Shown: positions 33,641-46,900, numbered from the stretch's first letter. The stretch: DNA of 64,000 nucleotides from Synaphobranchus kaupii (GCA_029718625.1 CM056377.1:98510998-98574997), one strand, 5' to 3'. Program-made: numbers and translations. The notes: a model not told the origin generated them from the letters alone.

Positions 33641-36198
33641 GAGAAGGTCCACTTTTGGCAATGTTTGAGTTTGTTTTGTTCGTTTATTCGAGGATGGAGC
33701 AGAGAAACAGAGAGATATTTCAAAACATTTTAATATTCATTGCGTTGTACAATGGTTGGACTGTAGCTGCTTTGTTCACATATGCGTTGCTGTGTGTTCA
33801 AATTGATTCCAGTTTTTTCTGTATCTGTTTTGTGAAAGAAATTACCACATGGTTGGAAGTAAAAGGGAACTTGAATCTACAACGTCACTTGATTGGGCTA
33901 TATGACTAGAAAATTACACATTTGACCAAAAGATGCGAAAACGAAATCGCAAGTCATATTAACGGTTTAAAATGTTTTGTTTTTTTATTATGCATATGCG
34001 ATTTTCTGTTAAGATGAAGGAAGTAAAATGCAAACTTTGGGAGCGTACACATTCCATTCACGCCATGGTGGTTTTGCTACAACTGTTAACGTTTTGGTTT
34101 TTGCTGTGTTCAGATTAACAAAAGAATCAGTTTTGTCTCAAGTATTGTTACAAATGCGTTGTCTGTCTGTACAATCTTTCAATAGATGCAGTTGTTATTT
34201 CAGTCCAACAAATAAACTTCTAATTAGGCCAGTTCATTTGTATGATTTTTGGAGGATATTATTTTGTTGATTTTAGAGGGTAAATCTATAAAAAAATTGA
34301 TTTAAAAAATTTAACTGAACACATGGCGCAATAATGTAGTGTCTAACCTGCCATCTATTTCTCCCATGTTGTAGCGTCCCTCCAATCGTTGTAGCTTAGG
34401 CTACTTTGTTGCAAACTTGAGGCAGTAAAAAACATACAATGTATCTTTGTTGTGCTTGAATTGAGAGAGATGGCGAATCGATACAATGTAATGCAATAGG
34501 CCTATTGAAATAGGACCTGACACGCTAGTAACAACTTTGCAGAAATAAAACAATAAAAGTGAAAGAAATAAAAGTGGCCATAACATTTGTGAAATAGCCT
34601 ATGACAAATCACCCAAAAAACATTTTAAATTGTTTGTTAACCCGTTTTTAAAATTGCGTTATATTTTCGCCAACCTTCCATTAGGCACCGACCTTTCATG
34701 CTTTTTTATTTACACCAACTTTATAATATTATAATTTCAAAACTCACCAGAATTTCACGTTTAACGAGCACTGTGCCCCCCCCCCCTCTTTCATTTTGCT
34801 CAGCACCCCCTGCTCTAATTAAGTTCCTACGTCCCTGCCCTCTCCCCTCACTTTGCAATCAGTATGTGAAAGAAATCCTGCAAAACTCTTTCCAAACTAG
34901 TGAGGAAGTAGGTTGTAATATTTAAAAAAATGTACTTTGACAATATCAATCAGTGTACATATGACAATGGTTACAAAGTGTAGATTCTGAATAAAGAACA
35001 AAAATAAAAAGACAGTAGTTCATAATATGTCTCGCTATTGTACTACAAGTTGTAGTTTTTACTTCCGGTTTACTTCCTGAAATTGTCAGATGAGTGTGCT
35101 CCTGAATCCCCTCAACAAAACCCTGGTTTCATCCGGGGATTGTAAGAGCCCCCATTTGTGAGAAAAAATCGCCCACTCAAAAGCTTTTTAGTGAAGTTGA
35201 CTCAAATATGCACCCTCAAAGGGGTGAAGGGATCATATTCGGTCACGGCCCGTGAAGAGGCCATTTTGTGAGCCTTCTGTTCTTCTTTGATATGTGTTTT
35301 CTGCCATGGTGTCCATGATGAGAAGAAATCAAGGGCTTTCAAATGTATCTCAGTTTGATGTTTAATAAGACCTATGTATTGCTGTTTTTATGCATTTTTC
35401 AAGTTACATCATCACAATGGTGATTATCAAGATCATCTCTAACTGGTATGTTTGATTATTTCTGACAACTATGGCAATACTTAGATGTTATTTAATTAAT
35501 GTATACCCATATGTTTTATTTAAATTATTACTATTCTAAATTTCTTCAACAGTGAAATTTTGCTTAATTCTGAATTCAGCACCACTAATGTAGGCTAACT
35601 GGGACATCATAAACAATAATAAAACAACCTAGCTAGCCTTTCTGTGGCTAGCTAGCTATACTATTATGAATACAACACCATAAAACATACCCGCAAACTT
35701 TGTACACAATACGAAAAAGCAAGAAAAGGGCCATTAAATTGAAAAATAAAATACGTATGAGGACTGGTTATTGTTTGTATTGACATAATCCACTTCTTTC
35801 GCAGTCGGATACATGCTAGAAGTGTCATTTTGAGATCGTTTTAGCTGCCCCATAGAAGTCAATGGAGTGCGACAAATACCCTATTCTGGATTATCACCCC
35901 AGGGGAGCACAGAACAACTAACGAACATATTTTGTAACTATTTGGACTCATGGCCAGGTAACTACACAACCCAAAGTTCTACCAAAGTTCAGTTGTGCTT
36001 TAAGTATGATTTTGACGTAGGCCCTATCTGTACTTTACTTGAGTATTTATTTTGTCTTTTCACTTCTACCACTGTCTTGTTATGTGGAGAGATCACCACA
36101 GAGAGTGCAGGTTTAGTTTAGTCATGTTTACTGTAACCTACCGGGACCACTTACAACAAATCCTTATATTAGGGAAGGCGGATTGATATCTTGACATC
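33641..36198. other. Gene-free stretch
   Basis: AT-rich with a poly-C run at about 34774. ORFs of 60-84 aa here show no motifs. No repeat ends are recognised. Confidence 0.45.
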
Positions 36199-36398
36199 CC
36201 CCTTTTTAATTATTATTTTTTTAAGTTGAAAATTTTCAATGGAGGCATACATAAACAAATTCAAACAATAGTTTGCTTTTCAAGGATTTATTTATTTTTT
36301 TGTCCCATTTTTTCAACAGACCTTTCTTTTCTTTTCTTTTTTAATATGTTATATATTACTATGCTCAACCTACAAAATAAACAGTCCATCAGAGGAAC

Positions 36399-39389
36399 TT
36401 ATTCCTCCATCAGTCTCTGTGGCTTTGTGACAATTCTTCCACTTGCTGTTTTGACAGGTGAATTTTGAAGCTCAACAGGACCAGTGTCATTCAGCCCTGT
36501 GACATTTTGGTCAGGTGTTGTCGGGATTCTCTTCTCTGGGACATCGGTCGGATTCCTTTCATGTTTGTCTTTGTCGTTCATGTCCTCAATTTTTGAGGAC
36601 ATGAGGAGTATTTTTTGAGGAAAAAATACTCCTTTTGTTTTCTTTGTCTTTCTTCCAACAGTTTCTTCACCGGGCCTGATACCGTCTTAGGCTGCAGCAG
36701 CTGTGGAGGGGTTGGAAGTCTTGTTCGTGCACATCTTCCCAACAGTAGTTGAGCTGGAGATGCTCCGAGGTCGTCTATTGGAGTGTTTCTCAGATTCAGC
36801 AGTGAGACATATGGATCTCTGCCATCCGCTTTCGCCTTTTTCAACATGAGCTTTACAGTCTGCCATTCCATTGGATTGTGGGAAATGGGGGCTCGAGGTT
36901 GAGTGGCAGAACTCCCATTCTTTAGCAAAGGCTTGGAACTTGCTTGAGCTAAACTGTGGTGCATTATCACTGATGAGAACGTCTGGTATGCCATACCTGG
37001 CGAACTGCGACTTGAGGTGTGTAATGACTGTTACACTTCTTGTATCCTTCTTCAACCATTCAACCTCAATGAACTTGGGAGTGGTAATCCACTATGAGTA
37101 AGTATTCCTGCTTGTCGAATGTGAATAAATCCACAACAATCTTTTCTCAGGGTCTCTCAGGAACACTATGCGGCTGTAGTGGCTCTTTCGTTTGCAGTCG
37201 TCTGTGTGTATTACATACAACACAGTTGTTAACCATAACTGTAATGTCTTGGGAGATTCCTGGCCAAAAGAGTAGATCTCTCGCTCGTCGTTTGCAGCTC
37301 TCAATTACAGAGTGGCTCTCATGAATGCGGTTTAGCATTTCTTTTCTCATATCTGCTGGAACTATGATTTGTTCTCCTTTAAAGATGATTCCGTCACTGA
37401 CTGAGATCTCTTCCCGAAAGTTCCAGTATTGCTGCAGCTCCTTTGAAACATGGCTTCTTTTCTCAGGCCAGCTGTTCAGCACTGTTTCTTGAAATTTTGT
37501 CAGTGTCTCATCATTTCTTGTTCTCCTTTTTATTTCTTAAAATGTTTTACTGGAGACAGGCAAGTTCATCATCAGCATGTTCATTTGTGCTTCTATCTCT
37601 TTTTCAGGTCCTTTTAGATCTTCACTGGAGTCAGGTAAGTTTGTCATCAACATGTGCACTTGTATTTCATTCTCCTTTTCAGGTTCTTCTCTGTCTGGTA
37701 AGTAAGCTCGTGACAATGCGTCTGCTACATACATTAGTTTACCTGGTTTGTACTTAACCTTAAGCTGGTACTTTTGAAGTCACATTAACAGTCTCTGTAT
37801 TCTAGCTGGAGCACTGCTCAACGGCTTCTGCATGATGACCTCCAGAGGCTTGTGGTCTGTTTCTACATCAACCTCTTTGCCGTAGATGAATTGATGAAAT
37901 CTTTCTGCTCCGAATACTATTGCCAACATCTCTTTTTCTATTTGCGCATAGCGCTATTCGGTCAATGTCATTGCCCTTGAAGCATAAGCTACTGGTCTGT
38001 CCTCTTGTAGCAAAACAGCACCTAGGCCACTTTTTGATGCATCGACAGACAGTGTGATGGGTAAGCTAACATCATAATACTTCAGTAGTGGTGCTTCAGT
38101 AAGCATGGTTTTCAAGTTATCCAGCACACGCTGATGTTTCTCCTGCCACTGCCACATGACATCATCCCTGGTCAGCTCACGCAGCGGCTCTGTGTGTTCT
38201 GACAAGTTTGGGAATTTAGCTAAAAACGTCACCGCTCCCAGGAATCTTTCAACATCCTTTTTGCATTCCGGGTTAGGCATTTCCTTAATTGCCTGTATTT
38301 TACTCTTGTCAGGTTTCAGTCCATTTTTGGATAGTATGTGACCAAGGTATTTTATTTCCCCCAAACCAATTTTGCACTTCTCCTTATTTAGTTTGAAGTT
38401 CTTCGATCTAGCCCATTCCAGCACTTGCTTTAACCTTTGATCATGCTGTTCCTTTGTCTCCGCCCATATCAGGATGTCATCTATGTACGTTTCTACACCG
38501 TCAATGCCCTCAAATAGTTGTCTTACGGTACTGTGAAACACTTCAGGAGCTGAATTTAATCCAAAGGTGAGCCTTAGAAACCTATAACGGCCAAAGGGCG
38601 TATTAAAGGTGCACAGATGAGAGCTTTCATCATCTAACTGAAGCTGCCAGAAGCCAGAGCTTGCATTGAGAACTGAAAAAAATAGTTTGCTTTCACAAGC
38701 CTGTGAGTGATCTCGTCTACTGTTGGTAGCTGGTAATGTTCTCTCATGATCGCTGTATTTAAGTCACGTGGATCTAAACACACACGTAGGCTGCCATTTG
38801 GTTTTTCTATGATCACTAATGTATTCACCCACGGGGTTAGTTCTTCGATTTTCTCGTTCACGTTTAATTTCTCCATTCTGTTTAGTTCTGTTTTTAGTCT
38901 ATCTCTAAGCATGACAGGTACCTTTCTAGGCGGGTGGACTTTCGGTGCAACATCCTTGTTCACTTGAATGGTGTGTTTACCTTCCAGGCACCCCAAACCC
39001 TCAAACACATCAGCATATTCAGTGAAAATGTCTTTGCTTTTTTCATTTGTGTTTACTGTCATCACTCTTTGGGTTAACTTCAATTCCTCACATGTTTGTA
39101 TTCCAAGTATTGGTTTGGCTTCCTTTTCTACCATGATGAATTGGATCACATGGGTTTTCTTCTTGTGTTTCACCTCTAGGTGGCACATCTCTTTAACTGG
39201 TATTTTCTCACCAGTGTAAGTTGATATCTTTACTTCTGTGTTTTGGAGCATGCTCTTTTTCCTTAATCTCTGTAGGAGGCTGTATGGGATTACATTAGCC
39301 TGTGCTCCTGTATCTAATTTAAAGCTAACCATTCTTGTTCCTATTTTTAGGTCAGTTTTCCACTCTTCCTTAAGTGTCTGCGCTTGCAC
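36399..39389 (-). pseudogene. Gypsy pol: protease, RT, RNase H, integrase
   Basis: Protease: LDTGAQANVIP near 39300 (DTG catalytic triad). RT: begins in the same frame with PPRKVPVML and YQLPTVDEI, breaks at about 38665, and continues at 37954-38541 with TYIDDILIW (YIDD, catalytic). RNase H: DASKSGLGAVLLQEDRPVAY, then VADALSRAYL at about 37725. Integrase: HHCC region at 37147-37482 (IHESH, CVVC), core with SDNAPQFSS and SPHFPQSNGMA near 36880-36980, then a frameshift exactly where the catalytic Glu is expected. The frame goes on as RDPYVSLLNLRNTPIDDLG. The end is SGRIVTKPQRLMEE. At least four breaks make it a pseudogene. Intact homologues copy the genome in capsids and integrate the cDNA. Confidence 0.88.
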
Positions 39390-40205
39390 TACACCTAGGA
39401 ACAGACTGGAGTGTTTGTTGATCTGACATTTTCATCCACTGCGTGCACTTTGCTGTTCTGCACATCTTTGCAAAGTAATTAATTTTTTCACAGTTCTTAC
39501 ACTGTTTGCCAAAAGCAGGACAATTGCGTGCAGTATGTTTGCAACTGAATTTATTTGCTTTTCTGTTTGAACTCGCTTTCTGTAGGCTTTTCTGTTCGTT
39601 TTTTCGTGTTTGCCTGTTTTTCATCACATCTACGGTTGCACGCTGAACTGTGTGCATTGTGTTCCTCAACATGCATTTGCTGAAGTTGAGCTTTAGTAGT
39701 TTCCGACGCTACGCATATTTGCATGGCTTTATCGAGAGTAAGATCAACTTCTCTTAAAAGTCTTTCTCTCATTGCGTCCGACGTGATCCCACAAATTACT
39801 CTGTCGCGAATGAGGGATTCGTGTAATGTTCCGAATTCACACGGCTTTGCTCTGCGTTTCAATTCGGCGACATATTGGCTAATTGTCATTTCCCCTTGCA
39901 CACAAGTAAAGAATCTGTATCTCTCATATGTAATGTTTGTTTTTGGGTTACAGAAATTCTCAAACCTCTCCATGATTTTATCCAGTTTATGCTTGTCGTC
40001 CTCACTTTCAAACGAGAAGGTATGATACACTTCGAGAGCATCTTCGCCGGCAACATGGAGGAATAACGAGGACTTTACCTAAGCTTCCTTGCTAGCACAT
40101 CCTGCTCCGACCAGATATAGCTCGAAACGTTGCCAAAAATCTCCAGTTTTCGGACAAATTACCGTTCTGCAGGTCGAGTCCAGCGGGTGGCTTCAGTCCT
40201 TCCAT
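39370..40205 (-). pseudogene. Gypsy gag with zinc knuckle
   Basis: ATG is at 40205 (MEGLKPPAGLDLQ). A one-base shift follows near 40130 and an in-frame TAG near 40080. The capsid-like core then runs at 39551-40030, with FENFCNPKTN, YERYRFFTC and ELKRRAKPCEFG, typical of fish Gypsy gag. The knuckle frame (39370-39672) reads CKNCEKINYFAKMC: the expected C-x2-C-x4-H-x4-C has Tyr instead of His, so RNA binding is probably impaired. Confidence 0.82.
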
Positions 40206-40412
40206 TTCGAGACAATTTGCTATAATTTTTTATTTAGCTTTCACTTCTGACACCATAACCGGATAGAATAAAACGTCATAGCACCATTTTGTGCGTTCCA
40301 TTTTCAGCTGTCTTCAGCAATATTTTTTCTCTCATATTAAATCAATGCAAAAACGCATCTTTCATGCCCTAGCCTATTATTCATATTTGCGACCATATTT
40401 TTTGACGACCGT

Positions 40413-40987
40413 TATTCTGTCCCCTGCGTACGAGTGTGTGGCTCTACTCGAAGTGACAGATAGCTAAACAGATGCTGAAAGGGTTAAATGATGATGGAGA
40501 CGTAGAAGTAAAGTTTGATGGCTGTTTTACTTGTTGTCCTCATCAATATTGTTTTCCAGACATTTCTGTGAAACTGAAATTAAATACAAAAGAAAAATGT
40601 TCTTAATGTAATGTACAGTACAAATACCTGCTCAACACAAAGCAATTGAACAGCAATGGCTGCAGTACACACAGCAAGAAAAGAGGCCAGTTAAAATGAC
40701 CACAAATATCCTCCAATACACAATAAACCTGCAAACTATCCATCCAAACTTATCAATACAGATTAAACATATTAAATAAACTTACAATCAAAGCTTCTCC
40801 CAGGATCAAACCAGGTGGATGCAAAGGATTGAGCAAAAAAGAGGTCTTGAGCACCTTGCTGTTCCAAATGTTAAACCAAAATGGCAGGTCTGCAACCCTG
40901 ACTCCACCCATGACCCATGTGACCACAAATGGCCAATAGAGAACTATGTAATTTTAAAGCTACAGTACATTCACAGGTAACATCACA
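40413..40987 (-). repeat. BEL 3' LTR
   Basis: 575 bp, identical by eye to 47116-47690. It is adjacent to the ACCGT duplication on its outer side and to the polypurine tract on its inner side. Confidence 0.95.
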
Positions 40988-41084
40988 CTCCCCGTCTGGT
41001 ATTAAACACAATACCACTATCAATTTCTCAGTAAAATGTAAGAGACTAAAGAAAATAAGACAAGGAACTGTCTATGGTAGAGGC

Positions 41085-43949
41085 TTAGGGAGACATAAGT
41101 ACCACTACTTCGGTAACTGGCCTGAGGAAGGTCTTCGCTGTCCCACCTCTGGTGACCTTTAGCTCAAGCTTCCTGACCTTCCCATCACTGTCAGGGTGGG
41201 CCTTGGTGACAAGCGCCATGGGCCACTGGTTCCTCTTCACTTGAGTGTCTCTGAGCAGCACCAAGTCTCCTAATTTGATGTTGGGTTGGCTATCCTGCCA
41301 CTTGCTGCGGCTTTGGAGAGTGGAGAGATATTCTCGCCTCCATCTATCCCAGAAGGTGTTTGCCAGGTGCTGAACTCGTTTCCACTGCTGGCGATACAGA
41401 TCTGCATTCTCAAAGGATCCTGGAGGAGGAAGAGGGGTGCAGACCTTCTGAGTCAGGATCATCGCTGGTGTTAGAAGGAAAGGTGAGTCTGCATCAGTAG
41501 AGATTGATGTGAGAGGTCTTGCATTTATTATTGCGGTAACCTCAGCCATGAGGGTTGAAAGCACCTCATGAGTGAGGTGTGAGGGGCTAACCTGAGAAAG
41601 CATGGAGTTTAAGATCCGTCTTGAAACCCCAATCATCCTTTCCCACACTCCCCCCATGTGGGAAGAGTGGGGTGGGTTAAACACCCATGTGCATCCTTCC
41701 TCGCTGAGATACTTCGAGATGTTAGTCTCATCTTGTAGGATGATTTGCAGCTCTTTGCAGGCTCCTTTAAAGTTTGTGCCACAGTCTGAGCGGATCCTCT
41801 TTACAGGTCCACGGACAGCAAAGAAGCGGCGTAGAGCATTGATAAAGCTTGATGTATCCATAGACTCTATCAGCTCAATATGCACAGCACGTACACTTAG
41901 GCATGTGAATAGTACCGCCCACCTTTTACTATTTGCTGCGCCTCCCCGGGTGCGACGAGTGGAGATGTTCCAGGGGCCAAACACGTCCAGACCCACATTT
42001 GTAAAAGGGGGTTCAGTGCTGAGGCGGTCGGGGGGAAGATCTGCCATCTTCTGTTCTGCTGTTCTGCCTCGAAGTTTGTTACATGTCACACACTTACGCA
42101 GATTGCTGGCGATGCATTTCTTGGCCCCAATGATCCAGATGCCATCTGTGCGGATAGCTCCCTCAGTGAAGACTCTGCCTTGATGCTTAACTCTCTCATG
42201 GTAGTGGTTTATGAGTAGAGTAGCAACATGGATGCGCCCAGGAAGGATGAGTGGGTGTTTCTCTGTTGTTTCAAGTGCAGCATGCTGGAGCCGTCCGCCT
42301 ACTCTCAGATGTCCATTGTCATCAAGGACAGGGTTGAGCTTCCTCAAGGGGCTGTTTTTAGGAACAGCTCCCCCTTTCTCCAAGCAGGACACTTCTGTTT
42401 GATATACTTCCTTTTGTACACATCCGATGATGAAGGCCTTTGCTTGAGACAGTGCATCGGCTGTGTGAGGCTTCGTACAGTAATGCCAACCATAGCAATC
42501 TGGTTTGATGCTGACCTCCTCAGACTTAAAGGACCGAGCAATGTGGATGAGGGAGGCCATAGCTCTGACAAGTGATTGCCACGTGGAAAACCTTTTGAAG
42601 CGATGTGAACTAATGCCTCTGTGGGAGATTGTGGCTGTAGTGGTGTGGCATCGTACCTCTAGATCAGACTCGGGATCAATGAGATTGTAAGATGTTTCCT
42701 CAGCTGTGTCTGTCTCCACAGAATGTGCCAAGAAATCTGGACCGATAAGCCAGTTGGTGTCTGTAAGTCGAGCTGCAGACACTGACCTGGTAGCCACATC
42801 TGCAGGGTTCTGACTGGTGGGAACATACTGCCACTGTTTGGGGCATGTGGATTTCCTTATCCGTTCCACCCTGTTGCTGACGTACACATAAAACCTCCTG
42901 GTTTCATTATAGATGTACCCCAACACCACCTTGCTGTCAGTGTAGAACCTCAGACTGTCGGGTTTGATGTCCAGCTCACTCACAACCAGCTCAGCAATCT
43001 CCACTGCCAGGACGGCAGCACCTAACTCAAGCCTTGGAACAGTATGGGTCGACAGGGGGGCCAACTTGGCTTTCCCCATGATGAAACCAACATGACATTT
43101 TCCCTTGACATCTATCACCTTGAGGTATGCCACAGCTGCAATGGCCTTTATGGAAGCATCTGAAAAGATGTGGATCTCTGTACGTTGAGCTTTGGAGAGG
43201 GAAGCTCCAGTGTAGGCTCGAGGGGTTTCAAACTCTTCCAAATCTTGCAGTGAGTCCTTCCAAGCAATCCATTCAGCCTCCTTTTCAGCTGGGAGGGGGG
43301 CATCCCAATCGCTGGTGTCGCTGGTGAGCTGTCGTAGCAAGAGTTTTCCTTGGATGGTTATAGGAGCCACAAACCCAAGTGGGTCAAACAGGCTGTTAAC
43401 TATTGCAAGGACTCCTCTTCGAGTGTATGGCTTCTCATCGCTGGCGACACGGAACGTGAAAGTGTCCTTGACAAGGTCCCAGCTTAATCCGAGACTACGC
43501 TGCACAGGCGGTACGTCGATGTCTAGATCAAGGTCCTTCAGGTCCTTTGCATGGTCTATTGATGGGAATGCTTGCATGACGACTGGAGAGTTTGAAGCTA
43601 TTTTGTGCAGTCTCAAGTTGGAAATGGCAAGCATATCTTGGGCTTCTTTCAGGAGGTTGATGGCTTCAATTGCAGATGGTAGTGACTTGAGTCCATCGTC
43701 AACGTAGAAGTCCCTGTGTACAAACTGCTTCACATTTCCGCCAAACTCTTCCTCCCCATGCAGAGCTGCTCGTCGTAGTCCATAGGTAGCAATTGCAGGA
43801 GAGGGCCGATTGCCAAAAACATGGACCTTCATCCTGTATTCCACAACCTCCTTAGTGGTGTCATTGTCTTTGAACCACAGGAATCTGAGAAAGTTTCTGT
43901 GGTCTTCCCGGACAACGAAGCTGTGGAACATTTGTTCAATATCTGCCAC
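41085..43949 (-). CDS. BEL pol: RT second half, RNase H, integrase, DUF5641
   Basis: The 954-aa frame is the direct continuation of the upstream 1003-aa frame after one TGA. YVDD (82-85) is the RT catalytic motif. IFSDAS (Asp about 264) marks RNase H. An H..H/C..C integrase zinc region lies near 580-625 (HYHERVKHQG, CVTC). The integrase core has DVFGPW (about 655), RSDCGTNF (about 718) and GGVWERMI (about 764), the three acidic residues. A DUF5641-like C-terminus with GDLVLLRD comes last. It is fully open, so mutation load is very low. The first ATG here (MADIEQMF) is internal to RT, so I doubt it is used as a real start. The protein would act in the cytoplasmic particle and then in nuclear integration. 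Confidence 0.92.
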   Translation of the reverse strand: MADIEQMFHSFVVREDHRNFLRFLWFKDNDTTKEVVEYRMKVHVFGNRPSPAIATYGLRRAALHGEEEFGGNVKQFVHRDFYVDDGLKSLPSAIEAINLLKEAQDMLAISNLRLHKIASNSPVVMQAFPSIDHAKDLKDLDLDIDVPPVQRSLGLSWDLVKDTFTFRVASDEKPYTRRGVLAIVNSLFDPLGFVAPITIQGKLLLRQLTSDTSDWDAPLPAEKEAEWIAWKDSLQDLEEFETPRAYTGASLSKAQRTEIHIFSDASIKAIAAVAYLKVIDVKGKCHVGFIMGKAKLAPLSTHTVPRLELGAAVLAVEIAELVVSELDIKPDSLRFYTDSKVVLGYIYNETRRFYVYVSNRVERIRKSTCPKQWQYVPTSQNPADVATRSVSAARLTDTNWLIGPDFLAHSVETDTAEETSYNLIDPESDLEVRCHTTTATISHRGISSHRFKRFSTWQSLVRAMASLIHIARSFKSEEVSIKPDCYGWHYCTKPHTADALSQAKAFIIGCVQKEVYQTEVSCLEKGGAVPKNSPLRKLNPVLDDNGHLRVGGRLQHAALETTEKHPLILPGRIHVATLLINHYHERVKHQGRVFTEGAIRTDGIWIIGAKKCIASNLRKCVTCNKLRGRTAEQKMADLPPDRLSTEPPFTNVGLDVFGPWNISTRRTRGGAANSKRWAVLFTCLSVRAVHIELIESMDTSSFINALRRFFAVRGPVKRIRSDCGTNFKGACKELQIILQDETNISKYLSEEGCTWVFNPPHSSHMGGVWERMIGVSRRILNSMLSQVSPSHLTHEVLSTLMAEVTAIINARPLTSISTDADSPFLLTPAMILTQKVCTPLPPPGSFENADLYRQQWKRVQHLANTFWDRWRREYLSTLQSRSKWQDSQPNIKLGDLVLLRDTQVKRNQWPMALVTKAHPDSDGKVRKLELKVTRGGTAKTFLRPVTEVVVLMSP

Positions 43950-43973
43950 AATGGCTACCTGCTCACGCCTGAA

Positions 43974-46900
43974 TCACATCAGTAGTCCCAGCAAGCTGTT
44001 GTTTAAGTCTGGTCCTGTCAGCAGCACGTCGTTCAATGAGACACCATGATGTGGAGCGCTAGAGTCGAACACAACTCGGATTTGGCCAGGCTTGCGTGGG
44101 TGGTACACACCAAAACTGGGAAGGTACCAGCATTCTTCTCCATCATATAGAGGTGGAGCCAATTCAGCATGATCTTGGTCAAAGATTCTCTGCATGAAAG
44201 CCAGAAAATGGCTCTTCATTTCAGGCTTCCTTTCAAGTGTGCGGTGGAGGCTAGTGAAACGGGTCAGAGCTTGCTCTCTGTTGTTGGGTAGGCGTGGCCT
44301 TGGTGTGCGAAAGGGAAGGGGAGCCACCCAACTGTTGGCATTATCCATAAACACCTCCTTGTCCATTAACTGAATGAACTGTTTGTCTTCAATGGATGGG
44401 GCGACTTTATTGTCGTCCTCTGTTCGCTCGAAGATCTTACTTCCCAGTGAACGATCAACAGCATTCTGGACTGGGCTGTAAGTGAGATGAGGAAGTTGTT
44501 GGTTTTGAGAGCTGAGAGGCCTTTCACTGGTCCTCATGGTGAAATTCTCTTTCAAGACAAGGTGGTTGGGACAGGGGCTAAAGTGTGAGTGGCGGCCATT
44601 CTCCAGAACATTAGTGCGGTATGCAGCGACCCCATTAGGCTTGTGAGCTGTGCCCAGACAGACTTCTCCAATCACGACCCAGCCAAGGTCAAGTCTTTGT
44701 GCATAAGGGGCATTGTTAGGCCCATTATGCTGGCCTCTCACCTTATGGACTTGCAGGACGTCCCGGCCTAGAAGAAGGAGAATTTGTGCATCTGGGTCGA
44801 GTGCAGGGATGAGGTGTGCAATAGGCCGAAGATGGGAGTGGTGTTTGGCAGCTTCAGGAGTAGGTATTTCTGACCTATCATCCGGCATATGGTTGCACTC
44901 TATCAGTGTGGGGAGAGGCACGCTGAGACTTCCATCCAAGGGCTGAGCGATGAAGCCGGTTCCTCTTCTCCCAGACATCTCTGTGACTCCAGCACATGTG
45001 CGTAGAGTGTAGGGAGAGTCTGCACCCTTAAGGTTGAACAGATCAAAAAACTCTGACCGGGCAAGAGACCTATTACTCTGGTCATCGAGTACAGCATAGA
45101 CTCTCTGTGATATGTCTGGTTTTCCTTCAGGATGCACCTTGATAAGGCAGATTTTAGAGCAGGAACGGAAGCTACTGGCTTCACCACACACTTCTGTGCA
45201 TTTAGAGATGATGTCAGGAGAAGCCTCATTCTTTTCCTCCCCGCCGTGCTCTGAGTCAGGGTGTTTGATGGTCCCTGGAGCTGGTCCTGGATGAAGAGCT
45301 GTGACGTGCTTATTGCTATCACACTCTTTGCACTGAATTGCCATTTTGCAGTCTCTGGCCATATGATTGGTCGAGGAGCAGCATCTGAAGCAAATCCCGC
45401 TCTCCTTGAGAAATGCTTTGCGTTCCTCCAGTGTCTTAGTTCGGAAGCCTCTACATCGTTTCAGGGGATGAGGCTTTTTGTGAATTGGGCATTGCTTGTC
45501 AACATCCATCTTACTGCTGGGGGTCTCTGTAGAGTTGGCGGCAGGTTTGGGCATGACCTCTGTTTTGTGGGATGAGACTAGGCCTCTAAAGGGTGCATAT
45601 TTTTTTGCAGGGTTGTCTGGCTTTACTGCAGTCATGCCAGATGAGCTGAGTATGAAACTTGGATCATTACGATTATGGGCCTCTCTGCAGATGAACTCAG
45701 TGAAGAATGAGAACGGTGGATACTGGACTTGGTTTTGCAGTTTATACAAGCTACCTTGTGTCATCCATCTCTCTTGAAGCCCGTATGGCAGTTTCTCCAC
45801 TATCGGGTTAACACCCCGAGATGTGTCCAAGTAGGCAAGCCCAGGTAAAAATCCTTCTAGTTTTGCAGACTCCAACTCCCTTAACAGGTCGCCAAGCTCT
45901 CTCATTTTGAGGGGATCTTTGTTGGTGATTTTGGGAAACCTCTCAAGCTTGTCCAGTAGAGCTTTCTCAATTGTTTCAGGCGACCCATAGCACTCTTCAA
46001 GACGCGACCATGCCATCCTGAGCCCAGCAGCGGGATCACTAACATGTACAGCTCTAATTCTCCTGATCTGCTCTGAAGAGTGGGGGCCTAACCACCTAGT
46101 TAGAAGGTCAAGCTCTTCGTTGTAGGTGAGTCTCAGTCCTTGTATGGTATTCCTGAAGGTTGACTTCCATGGCCAGTAATTTTCTGGGTGATCGTCGAAT
46201 TTGGTCATCCCAGAGGTAATAAGGTCCCGACGAGCCATGTAGATAGCAAAGTCGTGTATTCCTGTGTGTTCAGCAGCAGATGGTGGTGGCGCTTGCATTC
46301 TAGGCGGCATTGTGTGGGGCTGAGATCCCTTCTTGGGTGGAAAACTGTGGAACTGGATCCCAGGGTAATGTTGGGCGGTTGGCTGTAGTCTGGAGTAGCT
46401 AGCATGATGCTCGCTATGAGCTGGAGTGATATTAGGTTTAACCCCAGCTTTGAGAGTTGGATGTTGTTCGCCTTCTTGGTGTAGCGAAGCATGAGGGACG
46501 TCATTTAGCTGACTGGGTGCGATTTGAGACTCAAGATGGGGCAATGACAGCCTACTAGAGTGTAATTTAGAATGCAAGTCAATGTAGTCACTCGTTCGTT
46601 TCTCTCTGGAGTCGTGGGGGAGTGATGCAATGTCCATAGCCCTAGAGTCTGCTTTAGATCCCAGCTCTGCTGCAGCTGACTCCAATACCTCTGCCTCTGC
46701 TACGGCAGCTGCAGCCTCCTTCTCTTGATTTAATGTGGCCAGAGCAGCCTCCATGCGTGCCTCCTCTACCTTCAATTGTGCTTTTCCAACCATGAGCTCA
46801 TTTTCTCTTTTAACATAGCTGGTACGAGCACGCGCTGCCTCAGCTCTGGCACGTGCTTTAACTGCTGCTAGGCTTGCTGAAGAACTGGTGCTTCTAGATG

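Larger units (their letters stand above)
36199..40260 (-). mobile_element. Ty3/Gypsy retrotransposon, degenerate
   Basis: On the - strand the order is gag, zinc knuckle, protease, RT, RNase H and integrase, which is the Gypsy order. A purine tract, AAAAAGGGGGA, ends at about 36200 next to TGTCAAGATATC, a plausible start of the 3' LTR. TGGTGTCAGAAGTG at about 40255 on the - strand is a typical primer-binding-site region. I found no matching LTR pair, so the element is not complete as seen. The BEL element begins about 150 bp beyond the 5' end. Confidence 0.85.
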
